Shown in pieces: positions 15,823-23,684 of a stretch of 46,301 nt of DNA (positions within the stretch are counted from its first letter, which is position 1; each line of letters opens with the position of its first letter). Source of the DNA: JAQTRU01 sp041645555 (lineage in GTDB: Bacteria; Patescibacteriota; Patescibacteriia; Patescibacteriales; JAQTRU01); contig JBAZPX010000008.1 of assembly GCA_041645555.1 (NCBI GenBank), positions 1-46,301 on the forward strand, in the 5' to 3' direction. Below the pieces are notes generated by a model. The model worked only from the letters and a program-made list of their open reading frames with translations, searched no databases and was not told the origin of the DNA. The position numbers and the translations under genes are program-made.

Positions 15823-16545
15823 ATGTCTTTAATTTTTGACATAGAAACAATCGGGGAAGATTGGGAAGATATTAACAGCCAAACCCAGGACAGCCTGACT
15901 CGCTGGATTAAGCGCGAGGCGGGCGAGGAAGAGGGGAAATATAATGTGATGCTAACTGATTTAAAAGAAGGGCTGGGATTTTCTCCTCTGACCGGCGAAA
16001 TTGTGGCGATTGGAATTTATGATGATGAGAAGGACAAGGGGGTTGTATATTTTTCCGCCTCTTCGGTGGACAAGCAGCCGGACGAAGAGATGAAAGAATG
16101 GGTTGATGGAAAGTTTACCTTTAAGCCCAAAACTGAAAAAGAGATGCTGGCTGATTTTTGGCAGGGAGCGAAAAATTATGGCGAACTGGTGAGTTTTAAC
16201 GGCCGTTCCTTTGACGTTCCGTTTTTATTAATAAGGTCGGCGGTCCATAAAATCAAACCGACAATAAATTTAATGTCTAACCGTTACTTAGGGAGCCAAT
16301 ATGGGGTAAGGCATATAGATTTGTTAGACCAGCTGTCTTTTTACGGCGCAGTCAGACGCAAAGGCAACCTGCACTTGTATTGCCGGGCTTTCAGCATTAA
16401 AAGCCCTAAGGCCGGAGGCATTACCGGCGATGACGTCGGGCGATTATTTAAAAATGGGGGATATAAAAAGATTGCCGAATATAATAGCTGGGATTTAATT
16501 GCCACGGCTGAATTATACAAAATTTGGAAAGAGTATATTCAATAA
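15823..16545 (+). CDS. DnaQ/PolB-type 3'-5' exonuclease
   Basis: 240 aa from ATG 15823, which has AAAGG just before it; a TTG at 15793 would add residues encoded by repeat-like leader DNA. The DEDD motifs are in order: LIFDIETIG at the start (Exo I), LVSFNGRSFDVPFLL near residue 128 (Exo II), and AEYNSWDLIATAELYKIW at the C-terminus (Exo III). RHIDLLDQLSFYGA lies between. This is the stand-alone 'predicted exonuclease related to the PolB exonuclease domain' family. It should degrade DNA from the 3' end in the cytoplasm, in repair or proofreading; its exact partner is unknown. Confidence 0.87.
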   Translation: MSLIFDIETIGEDWEDINSQTQDSLTRWIKREAGEEEGKYNVMLTDLKEGLGFSPLTGEIVAIGIYDDEKDKGVVYFSASSVDKQPDEEMKEWVDGKFTFKPKTEKEMLADFWQGAKNYGELVSFNGRSFDVPFLLIRSAVHKIKPTINLMSNRYLGSQYGVRHIDLLDQLSFYGAVRRKGNLHLYCRAFSIKSPKAGGITGDDVGRLFKNGGYKKIAEYNSWDLIATAELYKIWKEYIQ

Positions 16546-16588
16546 AAATTAATTGAAAATTGGTAATTGATAATTGAAAATTGATTAT

Positions 16589-17155
16589 ATGTATTATCGC
16601 CTAAAATACGGAAAATATTATCTGGTAAAAGTTGTTGTGTTAGTTTTGGCCGCGGTTTTAGGTGAATTAATCATCTGGTGGGCTTTGGTTAGGGAAGAAA
16701 GCGTGGAATGGATTACCGGGCAAATTGTTCATAACCCCTCGCCTTACGCCGTGACTTTATTAGAAGACGGCCGGACGATTGTTGGCAATGTGGTTAAGGG
16801 CTTTGAAATAACTTTGCCTCCCGGGTGGCAAGCGAAAGAATTAAGGTCCCCGAGTTTTTATCTTAATGAGAACGAAGCATTGGTTTGCGAAGTAAAAAGT
16901 AATATTAAAAAAACCGGCGCAGACGTGGATGTCGCTTCCCTGCTCAAAGAGCAGGAAGGTTTTACAAGAATTTTTGCCGGTTTGACCCCGGCTATGAAAA
17001 AGGAAGAGACGACTGAACAAGGAAATTTTATTTATGGACTAGAGATACCAATTGGCCAGGATATAATTAGTTATACTTTATCTGTTAGCGAAACCAATAA
17101 AAATAAATGCCGGCCATATTTTGAGCAAATTAGAAAAAGCTTTCTGTATTATTAA
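16589..17155 (+). CDS. single-pass membrane protein, unknown function
   Basis: 188 aa from ATG 16589; the upstream TTG at 16574 lies in attgaaaattg repeat DNA and is less likely. One helix (VVVLVLAAVLGELIIWWAL, about residues 14-33) anchors the protein, and the rest should be outside. The soluble part includes GFEITLPPGWQAKEL, a phrase also seen in PsbP-like or DUF-type lipoprotein domains where a short peptide or lipid is bound. No catalytic motif. It is followed by a CCCCCTTTCGAAAAGGGGG palindrome that could end transcription. Confidence 0.55.
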   Translation: MYYRLKYGKYYLVKVVVLVLAAVLGELIIWWALVREESVEWITGQIVHNPSPYAVTLLEDGRTIVGNVVKGFEITLPPGWQAKELRSPSFYLNENEALVCEVKSNIKKTGADVDVASLLKEQEGFTRIFAGLTPAMKKEETTEQGNFIYGLEIPIGQDIISYTLSVSETNKNKCRPYFEQIRKSFLYY

Positions 17156-17156
17156 C

Positions 17157-17188
17157 GCCCCCTTTCGAAAAGGGGGTTAGGGGGATTT
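17157..17188. repeat. CCCCCTTTCGAAAAGGGGG palindromic repeat
   Basis: A perfect hairpin with a TTCGAA centre followed by TTAGGGGGA. A related unit (CCCCCTTTTCGAAAGGGGG with upstream AATCCCCCTCG) is at 38859-38890. Confidence 0.7.
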
Positions 17189-17206
17189 CCGTCGTGGCCC
17201 AGGGGC

Positions 17207-17234
17207 TTGCAATTTTTAGAGCATAGTGTATAAT
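17207..17234 (+). promoter_or_regulatory. promoter of S1-domain gene
   Basis: TTGCAA at 17207-17212, 16 nt spacer, TATAAT at 17229-17234. Confidence 0.65.
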
Positions 17235-17241
17235 AAAAAAA

Positions 17242-17370
17242 CAAACTGAATAAACACCTTTAATAAAACCTTTGGTCCTGCCGGATGGCGGGAAGGTGGC
17301 CAAGGGGCTTCCCTTAAAAAATGGGAGGTTAAATAATCTTTTTTTATTTAAGGAAAGGTTATTAAATAGT
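17242..17370 (+). promoter_or_regulatory. structured 5' leader of the S1-domain gene
   Basis: The leader is about 130 nt. CCTTTGG at 17269-17275 can pair with CCAAGGGG at 17300-17307, enclosing CCTGCC-ggat-GGCGGG. A Shine-Dalgarno AAGGAAAGG lies at about 17350-17358. S1 genes are often autoregulated through their leaders, so this fold could be the operator; that is inference. Confidence 0.45.
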
Positions 17371-18651
17371 ATGGAAGAAGATAAAAAAATACTTAGTGAA
17401 GAAGACAAAAATTTCCAAAAATTATTGGATAAAGATGATCTGAAAATTCCTCAAGCCGGGGATACGGTTAAGGGGACCGTGGTTTCCGCTTCCCGGGCCG
17501 AAGTCAGATTGGATATTGGCGGCATTCTAGTCGGAGTAGTCCGCGGGCCGGAACTTTACGAAGAAGCGGAGGAATACGCTAATTTAAAGCCCGGCGATGA
17601 AATAGAAGCAACCGTTATTGAAGAGGAAAATGAAGAAGGCGAATTGGAATTGTCTTTCCGCCATGCCGGCCAGGAAAAAGCCTGGGAAACTTTAAGAAAG
17701 GCATCTAAAAATAAAGAAGCCGTTAAGGTAAAAATAATTGATGCCAATAAAGGCGGGCTTCTGGTCCGTTATTGCCAGATTCAGGGATTCTTGCCGGTTT
17801 CGCAATTAGCTCCGGAAAATTATCCGCGGGTGAGCGGCGGCGATAAAAGCAAGATTTTGGAAAAACTTAAATCTTTTGTCGGCCAGGAGTTTGAAGTGAC
17901 CGTTATGACTTTAGACGAGAAAGAAGATAAAATAATTTTTAGCGAAAAAGATGTCTGGAGCGAAAAGCAGAAAGACACAATTGCTAAATATAAAGTCGGG
18001 ACAATTGTGGAAGGAACTATTACCGCCGTTACTGACTTTGGCGTCTTTATCGGTTTTGGCGAAAACATGGAAGGCCTTATCCATATCTCAGAGCTGGCTT
18101 GGCAGCGGATTGATTCCCCGGCTGATTTATTTAAAGTCGGAGATAAGATTAAAGCTGAAGTCATAAGCGTGGCCGGGTCTAAAATATTTTTGTCCGCCCG
18201 GAGGCTTAAAAAAGATCCTTGGGAAGCAGCCAGCGCTAAGTACAAAGTCGGCCAGACAGTCACGGGGACAATTTTAAAAGTTAATCCTTTTGGTTTATTC
18301 GTGAAATTAGACGAAGAAATCCATGGCTTGGCTCATGCCAGCCAGCTTGGCCTGGGGCCAAACCAGAAGATTAGCGAATTATCCAAGGCAGGGGAGAAAG
18401 CTGATTTTGAAGTAATGTCTCTGGAGCCGAAAGAGCATCGCCTTGGATTAAAGCTATTAAAATGGGCCGGCGCTCCGAAAGAAGCGGTTAAAGAGAAAGA
18501 TAAAAAAGAAAAAGAGACAAAAGAGGCAGCTAAGGGAGAAAAGAAGGAAACGAAAGAAAAAAAGCCAAAGGCGGAAACCAAAGCGGCCGAGGCCAAAGGC
18601 GAAAAGAAAGAAATTAAAACCAAAGAAAAAACTAAAAAGTCGGAGAAATAA
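17371..18651 (+). CDS. rpsA: multi-S1-domain RNA-binding protein (bS1-like)
   Basis: 426 aa from ATG 17371, preceded by AAGGAAAGG; the frame is open further upstream but only through the leader. Four S1-type OB folds can be seen: GDTVKGTVVSASRAEVRLD, KEAVKVKIIDANKGGLLVRY, GTIVEGTITAVTDFGVFIGF (the most canonical, ending VGDKIKAEVISV) and GQTVTGTILKVNPFGLFVKL. The last 60 residues are a Lys/Glu-rich low-complexity tail. Four S1 repeats match short bS1 proteins of non-proteobacteria. It should bind mRNA and help its loading on the ribosome. It is a single-gene unit between a promoter and a terminator. Confidence 0.88.
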   Translation: MEEDKKILSEEDKNFQKLLDKDDLKIPQAGDTVKGTVVSASRAEVRLDIGGILVGVVRGPELYEEAEEYANLKPGDEIEATVIEEENEEGELELSFRHAGQEKAWETLRKASKNKEAVKVKIIDANKGGLLVRYCQIQGFLPVSQLAPENYPRVSGGDKSKILEKLKSFVGQEFEVTVMTLDEKEDKIIFSEKDVWSEKQKDTIAKYKVGTIVEGTITAVTDFGVFIGFGENMEGLIHISELAWQRIDSPADLFKVGDKIKAEVISVAGSKIFLSARRLKKDPWEAASAKYKVGQTVTGTILKVNPFGLFVKLDEEIHGLAHASQLGLGPNQKISELSKAGEKADFEVMSLEPKEHRLGLKLLKWAGAPKEAVKEKDKKEKETKEAAKGEKKETKEKKPKAETKAAEAKGEKKEIKTKEKTKKSEK

Positions 18652-18655
18652 AATA

Positions 18656-18688
18656 AATTAAGGCGAAGAGGCAATCTTCGCCTTAATT
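18656..18688 (+). terminator. terminator after rpsA-like gene
   Basis: AATTAAGGCGAAGA pairs perfectly with TCTTCGCCTTAATT over a 5-nt loop. Confidence 0.8.
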
Positions 18689-18698
18689 GTAAGTTCGT

Positions 18699-18727
18699 TT
18701 GCTAAAAAGAGTTTTATATTATATACT
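18699..18727 (+). promoter_or_regulatory. probable ftsH promoter
   Basis: TTGCTA at 18699-18704, 17 nt spacer, TATACT at 18722-18727, 35 nt before the ATG. Confidence 0.5.
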
Positions 18728-18761
18728 AAATTTAGTTAAACTAAAAATTTTCCAATAAATT

Positions 18762-20591
18762 ATGAAAAATTTAGTTAAAAATTTTTTAATTTTTTTCTTA
18801 GTTTTTTTGATAATTGCCAGCCTCTTTTCTATTTTAAGCAACGGCGGCAATAAAGTGGAAACGGTCGGCCAGGAAATTTTAATAAGCCAGATTAACGCGG
18901 AAGAAGTTTCGCAAATAGAGGTAAGGGGCGCGGAAATGAAAATTACTTTGGCTGACGGCCGGCAGGAAATCGTTAAAAAAGAAAGCGGGGAAACTCTGTC
19001 GGAATTGCTTAAAAATTCTAATGTGGAAGCGGCCAAGGTTTCAAAAATTAAGATTGAGGTAAAAGAAAACGAAGGCCTGGATTTCTGGCTGTCGGCTATT
19101 CTGCCTTTTCTTATTCCTTTTCTCTTAATCGGCGTCTTTATTTATTTTATGATGAGGAGCGTGTCAGGAGCGAATTCAAAAGCTTTGATGTTCGGCCAGT
19201 CGCAGGCCAGAGAATTCGGGCAGGACCAGAAAAACAAAATTACTTTTGCCGACGTGGCCGGAGCGAAAGAAGCCAAAGAGGAATTAAAAGAAGTAGTTGA
19301 ATTTTTAAAGCATCCCAAAAAATTCTATGAGCTGGGCGCCCGCATCCCGCGGGGAGTTTTGCTCTTGGGGAGCCCGGGTACGGGGAAAACCTTAATGGCG
19401 CGGGCGGTAGCGGGTGAAGCCGGCGTTCCCTTTTTCCATATTTCCGGCTCGGAATTCGTAGAGATGTTTGTCGGCGTTGGCGCTTCTCGGGTGCGCGATT
19501 TATTTAAACGGGCGAAAAAAAACGCTCCTTGTATCTTGTTTATTGATGAAATTGACGCCGTCGGCCGAAAGCGAGGGTCTGGTTTGGGAGGTTCCCATGA
19601 CGAGCGGGAGCAGACTTTAAACCAAATTTTAGTGGAAATGGACGGTTTTGAAGTTCATACCAATGTGATAGTTATCGCGGCCACTAACCGGCCCGATGTC
19701 CTAGACCCGGCTTTGCTTCGCCCCGGGCGTTTTGACCGCCGGGTAGTAATTGACGAGCCGGACATGAGAGACCGGGAGGAAATTTTAAAAGTTCATGCCC
19801 GCCAAAAACCGCTGGCTAAGGAAGTGAGCCTGCGCCGGATTGCCGAACGCACGCCTGGTTTTTCCGGAGCGGATTTAGCTAATCTTTTGAATGAAGCGGC
19901 GATTTTGGCTGCCCGGCGGAATAAAAAAATGATTGAGATGGATGAACTATTTGAATCAATAGAAAAAGTTATGATGGGGCCGGAGAGAAGGAGCCGGGTG
20001 ATTACGGAGAAAGAGAAAAAAATTACGGCTTACCATGAGGCCGGGCACGCGATTGTCGCCCATTTTCTCCCCCATACCGACCCGATACAAAAAATTTCTA
20101 TCATTGCCCGGGGCCAGGCCGGCGGCTATACCCTTAAACTCCCGACCGAAGACAAACATATGCATACTAAATCGGAGTTTGTGGAAGAATTAGCCGTGTT
20201 ACTTGCCGGGCATGCAACAGAAAAGGAAATTTTCGGCGAAGTGACGACCGGCGCCACTTCTGACTTGCGCCGGGCGACAGCGCTGGCCCGCCAGCTTATT
20301 ACCGATTATGGCATGTCGGAAAATTTAGGTCCGCGCACTTATGGGGAAAAAGAAGAGATGATATTTTTAGGCCGGGAAATCCATGAGCAAAGAGATTACA
20401 GCGAAAAAATAGCTGAGCAGATTGATAAAGAAATTTCCCATTTTATCGAGCAGGCGGTCAAGCAGGCGAAAGAAATTATAAAATCAAGGGGGGAGCAATT
20501 AGAGAAAGTGGTGAAAGCTTTGCTGGAAAAGGAAACTTTAGAGAAAGAAGAGTTTGAAAAAATTGTCGGAGCCAAAGAGAGGAAAGAATAG
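18762..20591 (+). CDS. ftsH: ATP-dependent zinc metalloprotease FtsH
   Basis: 609 aa, normal length. Two membrane helices (about residues 6-25 and 110-132) enclose a small extracytoplasmic domain. The AAA+ part has Walker A GSPGTGKT at 203-210, Walker B ILFIDEIDAVG, the second region of homology ending LLRPGRFDRR, and the pore motif FVEMFVGVGASRVRD. The M41 peptidase part has the zinc site HEAGHAIVAH and a downstream TTGATSDLRRAT segment. It degrades unneeded or misfolded membrane and cytosolic proteins as a membrane-bound hexamer. A short AATAG tandem repeat follows its stop. Confidence 0.97.
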   Translation: MKNLVKNFLIFFLVFLIIASLFSILSNGGNKVETVGQEILISQINAEEVSQIEVRGAEMKITLADGRQEIVKKESGETLSELLKNSNVEAAKVSKIKIEVKENEGLDFWLSAILPFLIPFLLIGVFIYFMMRSVSGANSKALMFGQSQAREFGQDQKNKITFADVAGAKEAKEELKEVVEFLKHPKKFYELGARIPRGVLLLGSPGTGKTLMARAVAGEAGVPFFHISGSEFVEMFVGVGASRVRDLFKRAKKNAPCILFIDEIDAVGRKRGSGLGGSHDEREQTLNQILVEMDGFEVHTNVIVIAATNRPDVLDPALLRPGRFDRRVVIDEPDMRDREEILKVHARQKPLAKEVSLRRIAERTPGFSGADLANLLNEAAILAARRNKKMIEMDELFESIEKVMMGPERRSRVITEKEKKITAYHEAGHAIVAHFLPHTDPIQKISIIARGQAGGYTLKLPTEDKHMHTKSEFVEELAVLLAGHATEKEIFGEVTTGATSDLRRATALARQLITDYGMSENLGPRTYGEKEEMIFLGREIHEQRDYSEKIAEQIDKEISHFIEQAVKQAKEIIKSRGEQLEKVVKALLEKETLEKEEFEKIVGAKERKE

Positions 20592-20609
20592 AATAGAATA
20601 GAATAGAAT
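20584..20609 (+). repeat. short AATAG tandem repeat
   Basis: About five copies of the 5-mer AATAG start in the last codons of ftsH. It may vary in copy number by slippage; the first copy contains the ftsH stop. Confidence 0.7.
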
Positions 20610-20638
20610 GTTTCTGATTAGGGGTGTTCTAGATAGGG

Positions 20639-20666
20639 TTGACTAATGGGGGTTTTAGGTTATAAT
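20639..20666 (+). promoter_or_regulatory. promoter of rpmF-nusB-rnc cluster
   Basis: TTGACT at 20639-20644, 16 nt spacer, TATAAT at 20661-20666. Confidence 0.75.
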
Positions 20667-20758
20667 AGTAATATAAATAAAATAATAAAATAATAAAATA
20701 ACAAAATAAGACTCTTTTTTATATTATTTTGTTTTTATGTTATTTTTATATTTAACTT

Positions 20759-20962
20759 ATGCCAGTACCAGCTAAAAGAAGATCTCGCTCTAAAGCTAGG
20801 CGCAACCGGGCCCATTATGCTTTAGAGAAAACCGTTTTAAACAAATGTCCAAAATGCGGCAAGCCGGTTCGACCCCATAATGCCTGCTCTTTCTGCGGCA
20901 CCTATCGGGGCCGAGAGATAGTGAAAATTAAAATAAAAACTAAAAAAGAAAACAAGAGATAA
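20759..20962 (+). CDS. rpmF: 50S ribosomal protein bL32
   Basis: 67 aa. The basic N-terminus MPVPAKRRSRSKARRNRAHY is typical of bL32, followed by a zinc ribbon CPKCGKP and, 13 residues on, CSFCGTYRGREIV (four Cys kept). It binds 23S rRNA near the peptidyl-transferase side. It begins a cluster with nusB and rnc, all concerned with ribosome production. The upstream spacer is filled with an AT-only ataaaataataaaa palindrome of the leader-repeat kind. Confidence 0.95.
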   Translation: MPVPAKRRSRSKARRNRAHYALEKTVLNKCPKCGKPVRPHNACSFCGTYRGREIVKIKIKTKKENKR

Positions 20963-20992
20963 TACTCAAATTTTCGTCATTTACATTTTTAT

Positions 20993-21469
20993 ATGTCTAA
21001 TCGCCATTTAGCTCGTACTATCGCTATGCAGTCTTTGTTTATGTGGGATTTTAACGGCCGGCAAAGCAGCGATCTTGATAGCATAATCAAGGGCAATTTT
21101 TCTTATTTTGCCCCGAGTTTTAATGATAACGGCTTTGTGAAGATTTTGATAAAGGGGGTGCTTGCCAATTTGGGCGAGATAGATAAAATTATCGTAAAAT
21201 ATGCGACCGAGTGGCCTTTGGACCAAATTACCATTGTTGACCGGAATATCTTAAGGATAGGAGTTTATGAATTAGTTATGGCCGAAGATATACCGCCGAA
21301 AGTGGCCATCAATGAAGCCATAGAAATCGCTAAGACTTTTGGCGGCGAGTCATCGGGAAAATTCGTCAACGGAGTTTTGGGGGCGATTTATAAAAATTTG
21401 GGGGAGAAAAAAATGGGCGGGGCGGACTTGCCAAGCCTAACCGGACCGGCGAAACCAAAGGCGGAATAA
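20993..21469 (+). CDS. nusB: transcription antitermination factor NusB
   Basis: 158 aa. SNRHLARTIAMQSLFMWDF at the start matches the first helix of NusB. WPLDQITIVDRNILRIGVYEL and the final IAKTFGGESSGKFVNGVLGAIYKNL are the family's best conserved parts. It works with NusE to stop early termination on rRNA operons, which matters for the long 23S gene in this window. It lies 30 nt after rpmF. Confidence 0.95.
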   Translation: MSNRHLARTIAMQSLFMWDFNGRQSSDLDSIIKGNFSYFAPSFNDNGFVKILIKGVLANLGEIDKIIVKYATEWPLDQITIVDRNILRIGVYELVMAEDIPPKVAINEAIEIAKTFGGESSGKFVNGVLGAIYKNLGEKKMGGADLPSLTGPAKPKAE

Positions 21470-21473
21470 TAAT

Positions 21474-21556
21474 TTTTAATGATTGTTAAATTACTACATT
21501 GTTAAATTGCGGGAATCGGGCAATTTAATGATTTAGCAATTGAGCAATATAATAAG
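21474..21556 (+). repeat. attgttaaatt / gcaattgagcaat palindromic leader repeat
   Basis: The left part has taatgattgttaaatt and attgttaaattg, the right part caatttaatgatttagcaattgagcaat, giving an imperfect hairpin centred on gcgggaatcggg. It fills the nusB-rnc gap. Confidence 0.6.
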
Positions 21557-22249
21557 ATGAAGAATTTTTCTAAGCTTGAGGACAGACTCGGTTTTAAATT
21601 TAAAGATGAAAATTTGCTTAAACAGGCGGTGGTCCACCGTTCTTACTTAAATGAGCATCCGGCTTTCGGCCTTAACCATAATGAAAGGTTGGAATTTTTG
21701 GGCGATGCGGTTTTGGAGATTGTGGTGACAGAATATTTATTCTATCATTTCCCCGAGACGCCGGAAGGGGATCTCACCAACTGGCGGGCCAGTCTGGTAA
21801 ATGCCAAAATGCTATCCGAGATTGCCAATGAAATCAGCCTGGAAGATTATCTTTACCTGTCCAAAGGAGAATCTAAAGACAAAAATTCAAAAGCCCGGCA
21901 ATATATTTTAGCCAATGCCGTCGAAGCTTTAATCGGGGCTATTTATCTCGACCGGGGAATAAAATTCGTAAAAAAGTTTATTAAGGAAAATATAATCTCA
22001 AAGCTGGATAATATTTTGGAAAATAAATTATATCTTGATCCGAAATCAAAATTCCAGGAAAAGGCCCAGGAAATCCATGGGGTTACTCCTTATTATAAAG
22101 TTTTATCTGAAGCCGGGCCGGACCATTCTAAAATTTTCGAAGTTGGCCTTTATTTAAATGAAGAGCTTATTGCCCGAGGCAAGGGGTCTTCTAAGCAGGA
22201 AGCGCAGGTTAAAGCCGCGGCGGCTGGCTTAAAGAAAAAGGATTGGTAA
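21557..22249 (+). CDS. rnc: ribonuclease III
   Basis: 230 aa. The nuclease domain has the signature NERLEFLGDAVLEIVVTEYLF near residue 43, and the second catalytic acidic cluster around ANAVEALIGAIYLDRG. The C-terminal double-stranded-RNA-binding domain ends GKGSSKQEAQVKAAAAGL. It cuts double-stranded RNA in rRNA precursors. In this genome it is the natural candidate for cutting out the hairpin-like insertions in helices 9, 25 and 45 of the 23S rRNA, as RNase III does for IVS elements elsewhere. Confidence 0.96.
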   Translation: MKNFSKLEDRLGFKFKDENLLKQAVVHRSYLNEHPAFGLNHNERLEFLGDAVLEIVVTEYLFYHFPETPEGDLTNWRASLVNAKMLSEIANEISLEDYLYLSKGESKDKNSKARQYILANAVEALIGAIYLDRGIKFVKKFIKENIISKLDNILENKLYLDPKSKFQEKAQEIHGVTPYYKVLSEAGPDHSKIFEVGLYLNEELIARGKGSSKQEAQVKAAAAGLKKKDW

Positions 22250-22364
22250 TTTAACTAATAAAATAATAAACTAATAAAATAATAAAATAATTTTGAATGT
22301 TCAGGCAGTTGCTTTGTTAGAATAGATAAATTTTATATTTTTATATTATTTTATTTTTAAACAT

Positions 22365-23420
22365 ATGAATATCAAGGAGCTTTTTAAAATGGCCGTAGAT
22401 GAAAAGGCCTCCGACCTTCATTTGGTTGTTAGCTTGCCGCCGATGCTGCGCATAGACGGAGAATTGGTGCCGATAAAAGGAGAAAAAGAATTGGGCCAGA
22501 AAGAACTGGAGCAGATGGCGTTTTCCCTGATTGATGAGAGCCAGAAAAAGAAGTTTGTAGAAGAAAAAGATTTGGATTTTGGATTTTCTTTAGATGTTAA
22601 ATCAAGGTTTAGGGTAAATCTTCGCTATGAGAGAGGAAACGTTAGTCTGGCTGCCAGGGTAATTAATGAAAAATTGTCCACCATGGAAGAGATCGGTATG
22701 CCTAAGATTATCAGCAATTTATTAGACCTTGACCAGGGCCTTATTTTAGTTACTGGCCCGACCGGCTGCGGCAAATCCGTGACTTTAGCCGCTATGGTGA
22801 ATTATATAAATAAAAACCGCCAATGCAATATTATTACTTTGGAAGATCCGATCGAGTTTGTGTTTAAGTCAGAAAAAAGCATTATCACGCAGAGGCAATT
22901 AGGCAGCGACATGGTAACTTTTGCCAGCGGCCTAAAGCATGTCCTGCGCCAGGATCCGGACGTGGTTATGGTCGGAGAAATGCGCGATTTGGAAACTATC
23001 GGAACGACTATTACTTTAGCGGAAACCGGCCATTTGGTTTTAGCCACCCTTCATACTTACAGCGCCGCCCAGACCGTTGACCGCATTATTGATATTTTTC
23101 CTCCCCATCAGCAGAACCAGGTAAGGATGCAATTATCCATGGTGCTGGCGGCGGTTATCTCTCAAAGGTTGCTTCCTAAAATAAGCGGGGGGCGGGTGGC
23201 GGCCAGGGAAATAATGTTTAATACCCCGGCGGTGGCTAACTTAATCAGGGAGAATAAGATTGCCCAATTAAGGACGGTTATTGAAACCAGTTCAAAAGAA
23301 GGCATGATAAGTTTAGACCAGCATTTAAAGAAATTGTATGAAGAAAAGATAATTACCAAAGAAGTCGCCCAGGCCCAGATGAACAATCCGGAAATGCTTG
23401 ATAAATTCAGGATATTATAG
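22365..23420 (+). CDS. pilT: type IV pilus retraction ATPase PilT
   Basis: 351 aa, the usual length. An N-terminal PAS-like domain opens with MAVDEKASDLHLVV. The core has Walker A GPTGCGKSVTLAAMVNYIN, the Asp box ITLEDPIEFV, Walker B DPDVVMVGEMRDLETI and the His box TGHLVLATLHTYSAAQTVDRI, with the PilT-type C-terminal AIRENK-like motif seen as LIRENKIAQLRTVIE. It powers pilus retraction (twitching, DNA uptake, surface attachment). No other pilus-assembly gene is in the window. Confidence 0.96.
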   Translation: MNIKELFKMAVDEKASDLHLVVSLPPMLRIDGELVPIKGEKELGQKELEQMAFSLIDESQKKKFVEEKDLDFGFSLDVKSRFRVNLRYERGNVSLAARVINEKLSTMEEIGMPKIISNLLDLDQGLILVTGPTGCGKSVTLAAMVNYINKNRQCNIITLEDPIEFVFKSEKSIITQRQLGSDMVTFASGLKHVLRQDPDVVMVGEMRDLETIGTTITLAETGHLVLATLHTYSAAQTVDRIIDIFPPHQQNQVRMQLSMVLAAVISQRLLPKISGGRVAAREIMFNTPAVANLIRENKIAQLRTVIETSSKEGMISLDQHLKKLYEEKIITKEVAQAQMNNPEMLDKFRIL

Positions 23421-23438
23421 GGAAATGGCTCTGGCGTC

Positions 23439-23467
23439 TTTTACCCAATAGTTTTTTATGCTATAAT
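23439..23467 (+). promoter_or_regulatory. promoter upstream of the DGR target gene
   Basis: TTTTAC at 23439-23444, 17 nt spacer, TATAAT at 23462-23467. The word tagtttttatg before the -10 box resembles the promoters of the surface-protein genes at 43206-43235 and 46022-46049. Confidence 0.6.
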
Positions 23468-23513
23468 AAAAACAATGTAAATTAATCCCAAGTTGCTTTG
23501 GGTAAAAATCAGT

Positions 23514-23663
23514 ATGAAGAAGATAAACCAATTTAAACGGCTGGATAATTTCTCTAAATGGCTGGGGGGGGGTAGAATATATAGAAAACCATTAGATGTT
23601 TTTATTTTGTTAAAAATAAATAGATTATTTTTATTAAAACTAATTCCAAGTACTTGGGGTTAG
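23514..23663 (+). CDS. 49-codon ORF with a run of nine G in the DGR leader
   Basis: ATG 23514 to TAG 23663 encodes MKKINQFKRLDNFSKWLGGG followed by a basic, hydrophobic tail. The GGG residues come from a run of nine G (23564-23572). The first 17 residues look like a real protein start, but the rest does not look like a known domain, so this could be a leader ORF or a gene whose frame was lost at the G run. It overlaps the left arm of the terminator-like hairpin before the DGR target. Confidence 0.3.
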   Translation: MKKINQFKRLDNFSKWLGGGRIYRKPLDVFILLKINRLFLLKLIPSTWG

Positions 23664-23670
23664 TTTTTTA
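23637..23670 (+). terminator. terminator or attenuator just before the DGR target
   Basis: AAACTAATTCCAAG pairs with CTTGGGGTTAGTTT with a 2-nt centre, followed by TTTTA. It lies between the only good promoter (23439-23467) and the target start at 23685, so it may act as an attenuator that limits target expression. Confidence 0.55.
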
Positions 23671-23684
23671 TTGATGGAAAAAAT

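Noticed and set aside
20584..20609. AATAG tandem array as a CRISPR-like repeat
   Set aside because: The unit is 5 nt with no spacers; it is a simple microsatellite. No CRISPR array or cas gene is present in the window.
23514..23663. The G9-containing ORF as a second DGR target remnant
   Set aside because: It shows no similarity to TR, VR or the DUF1566 domain; only the G run resembles the VR, and that is too little.
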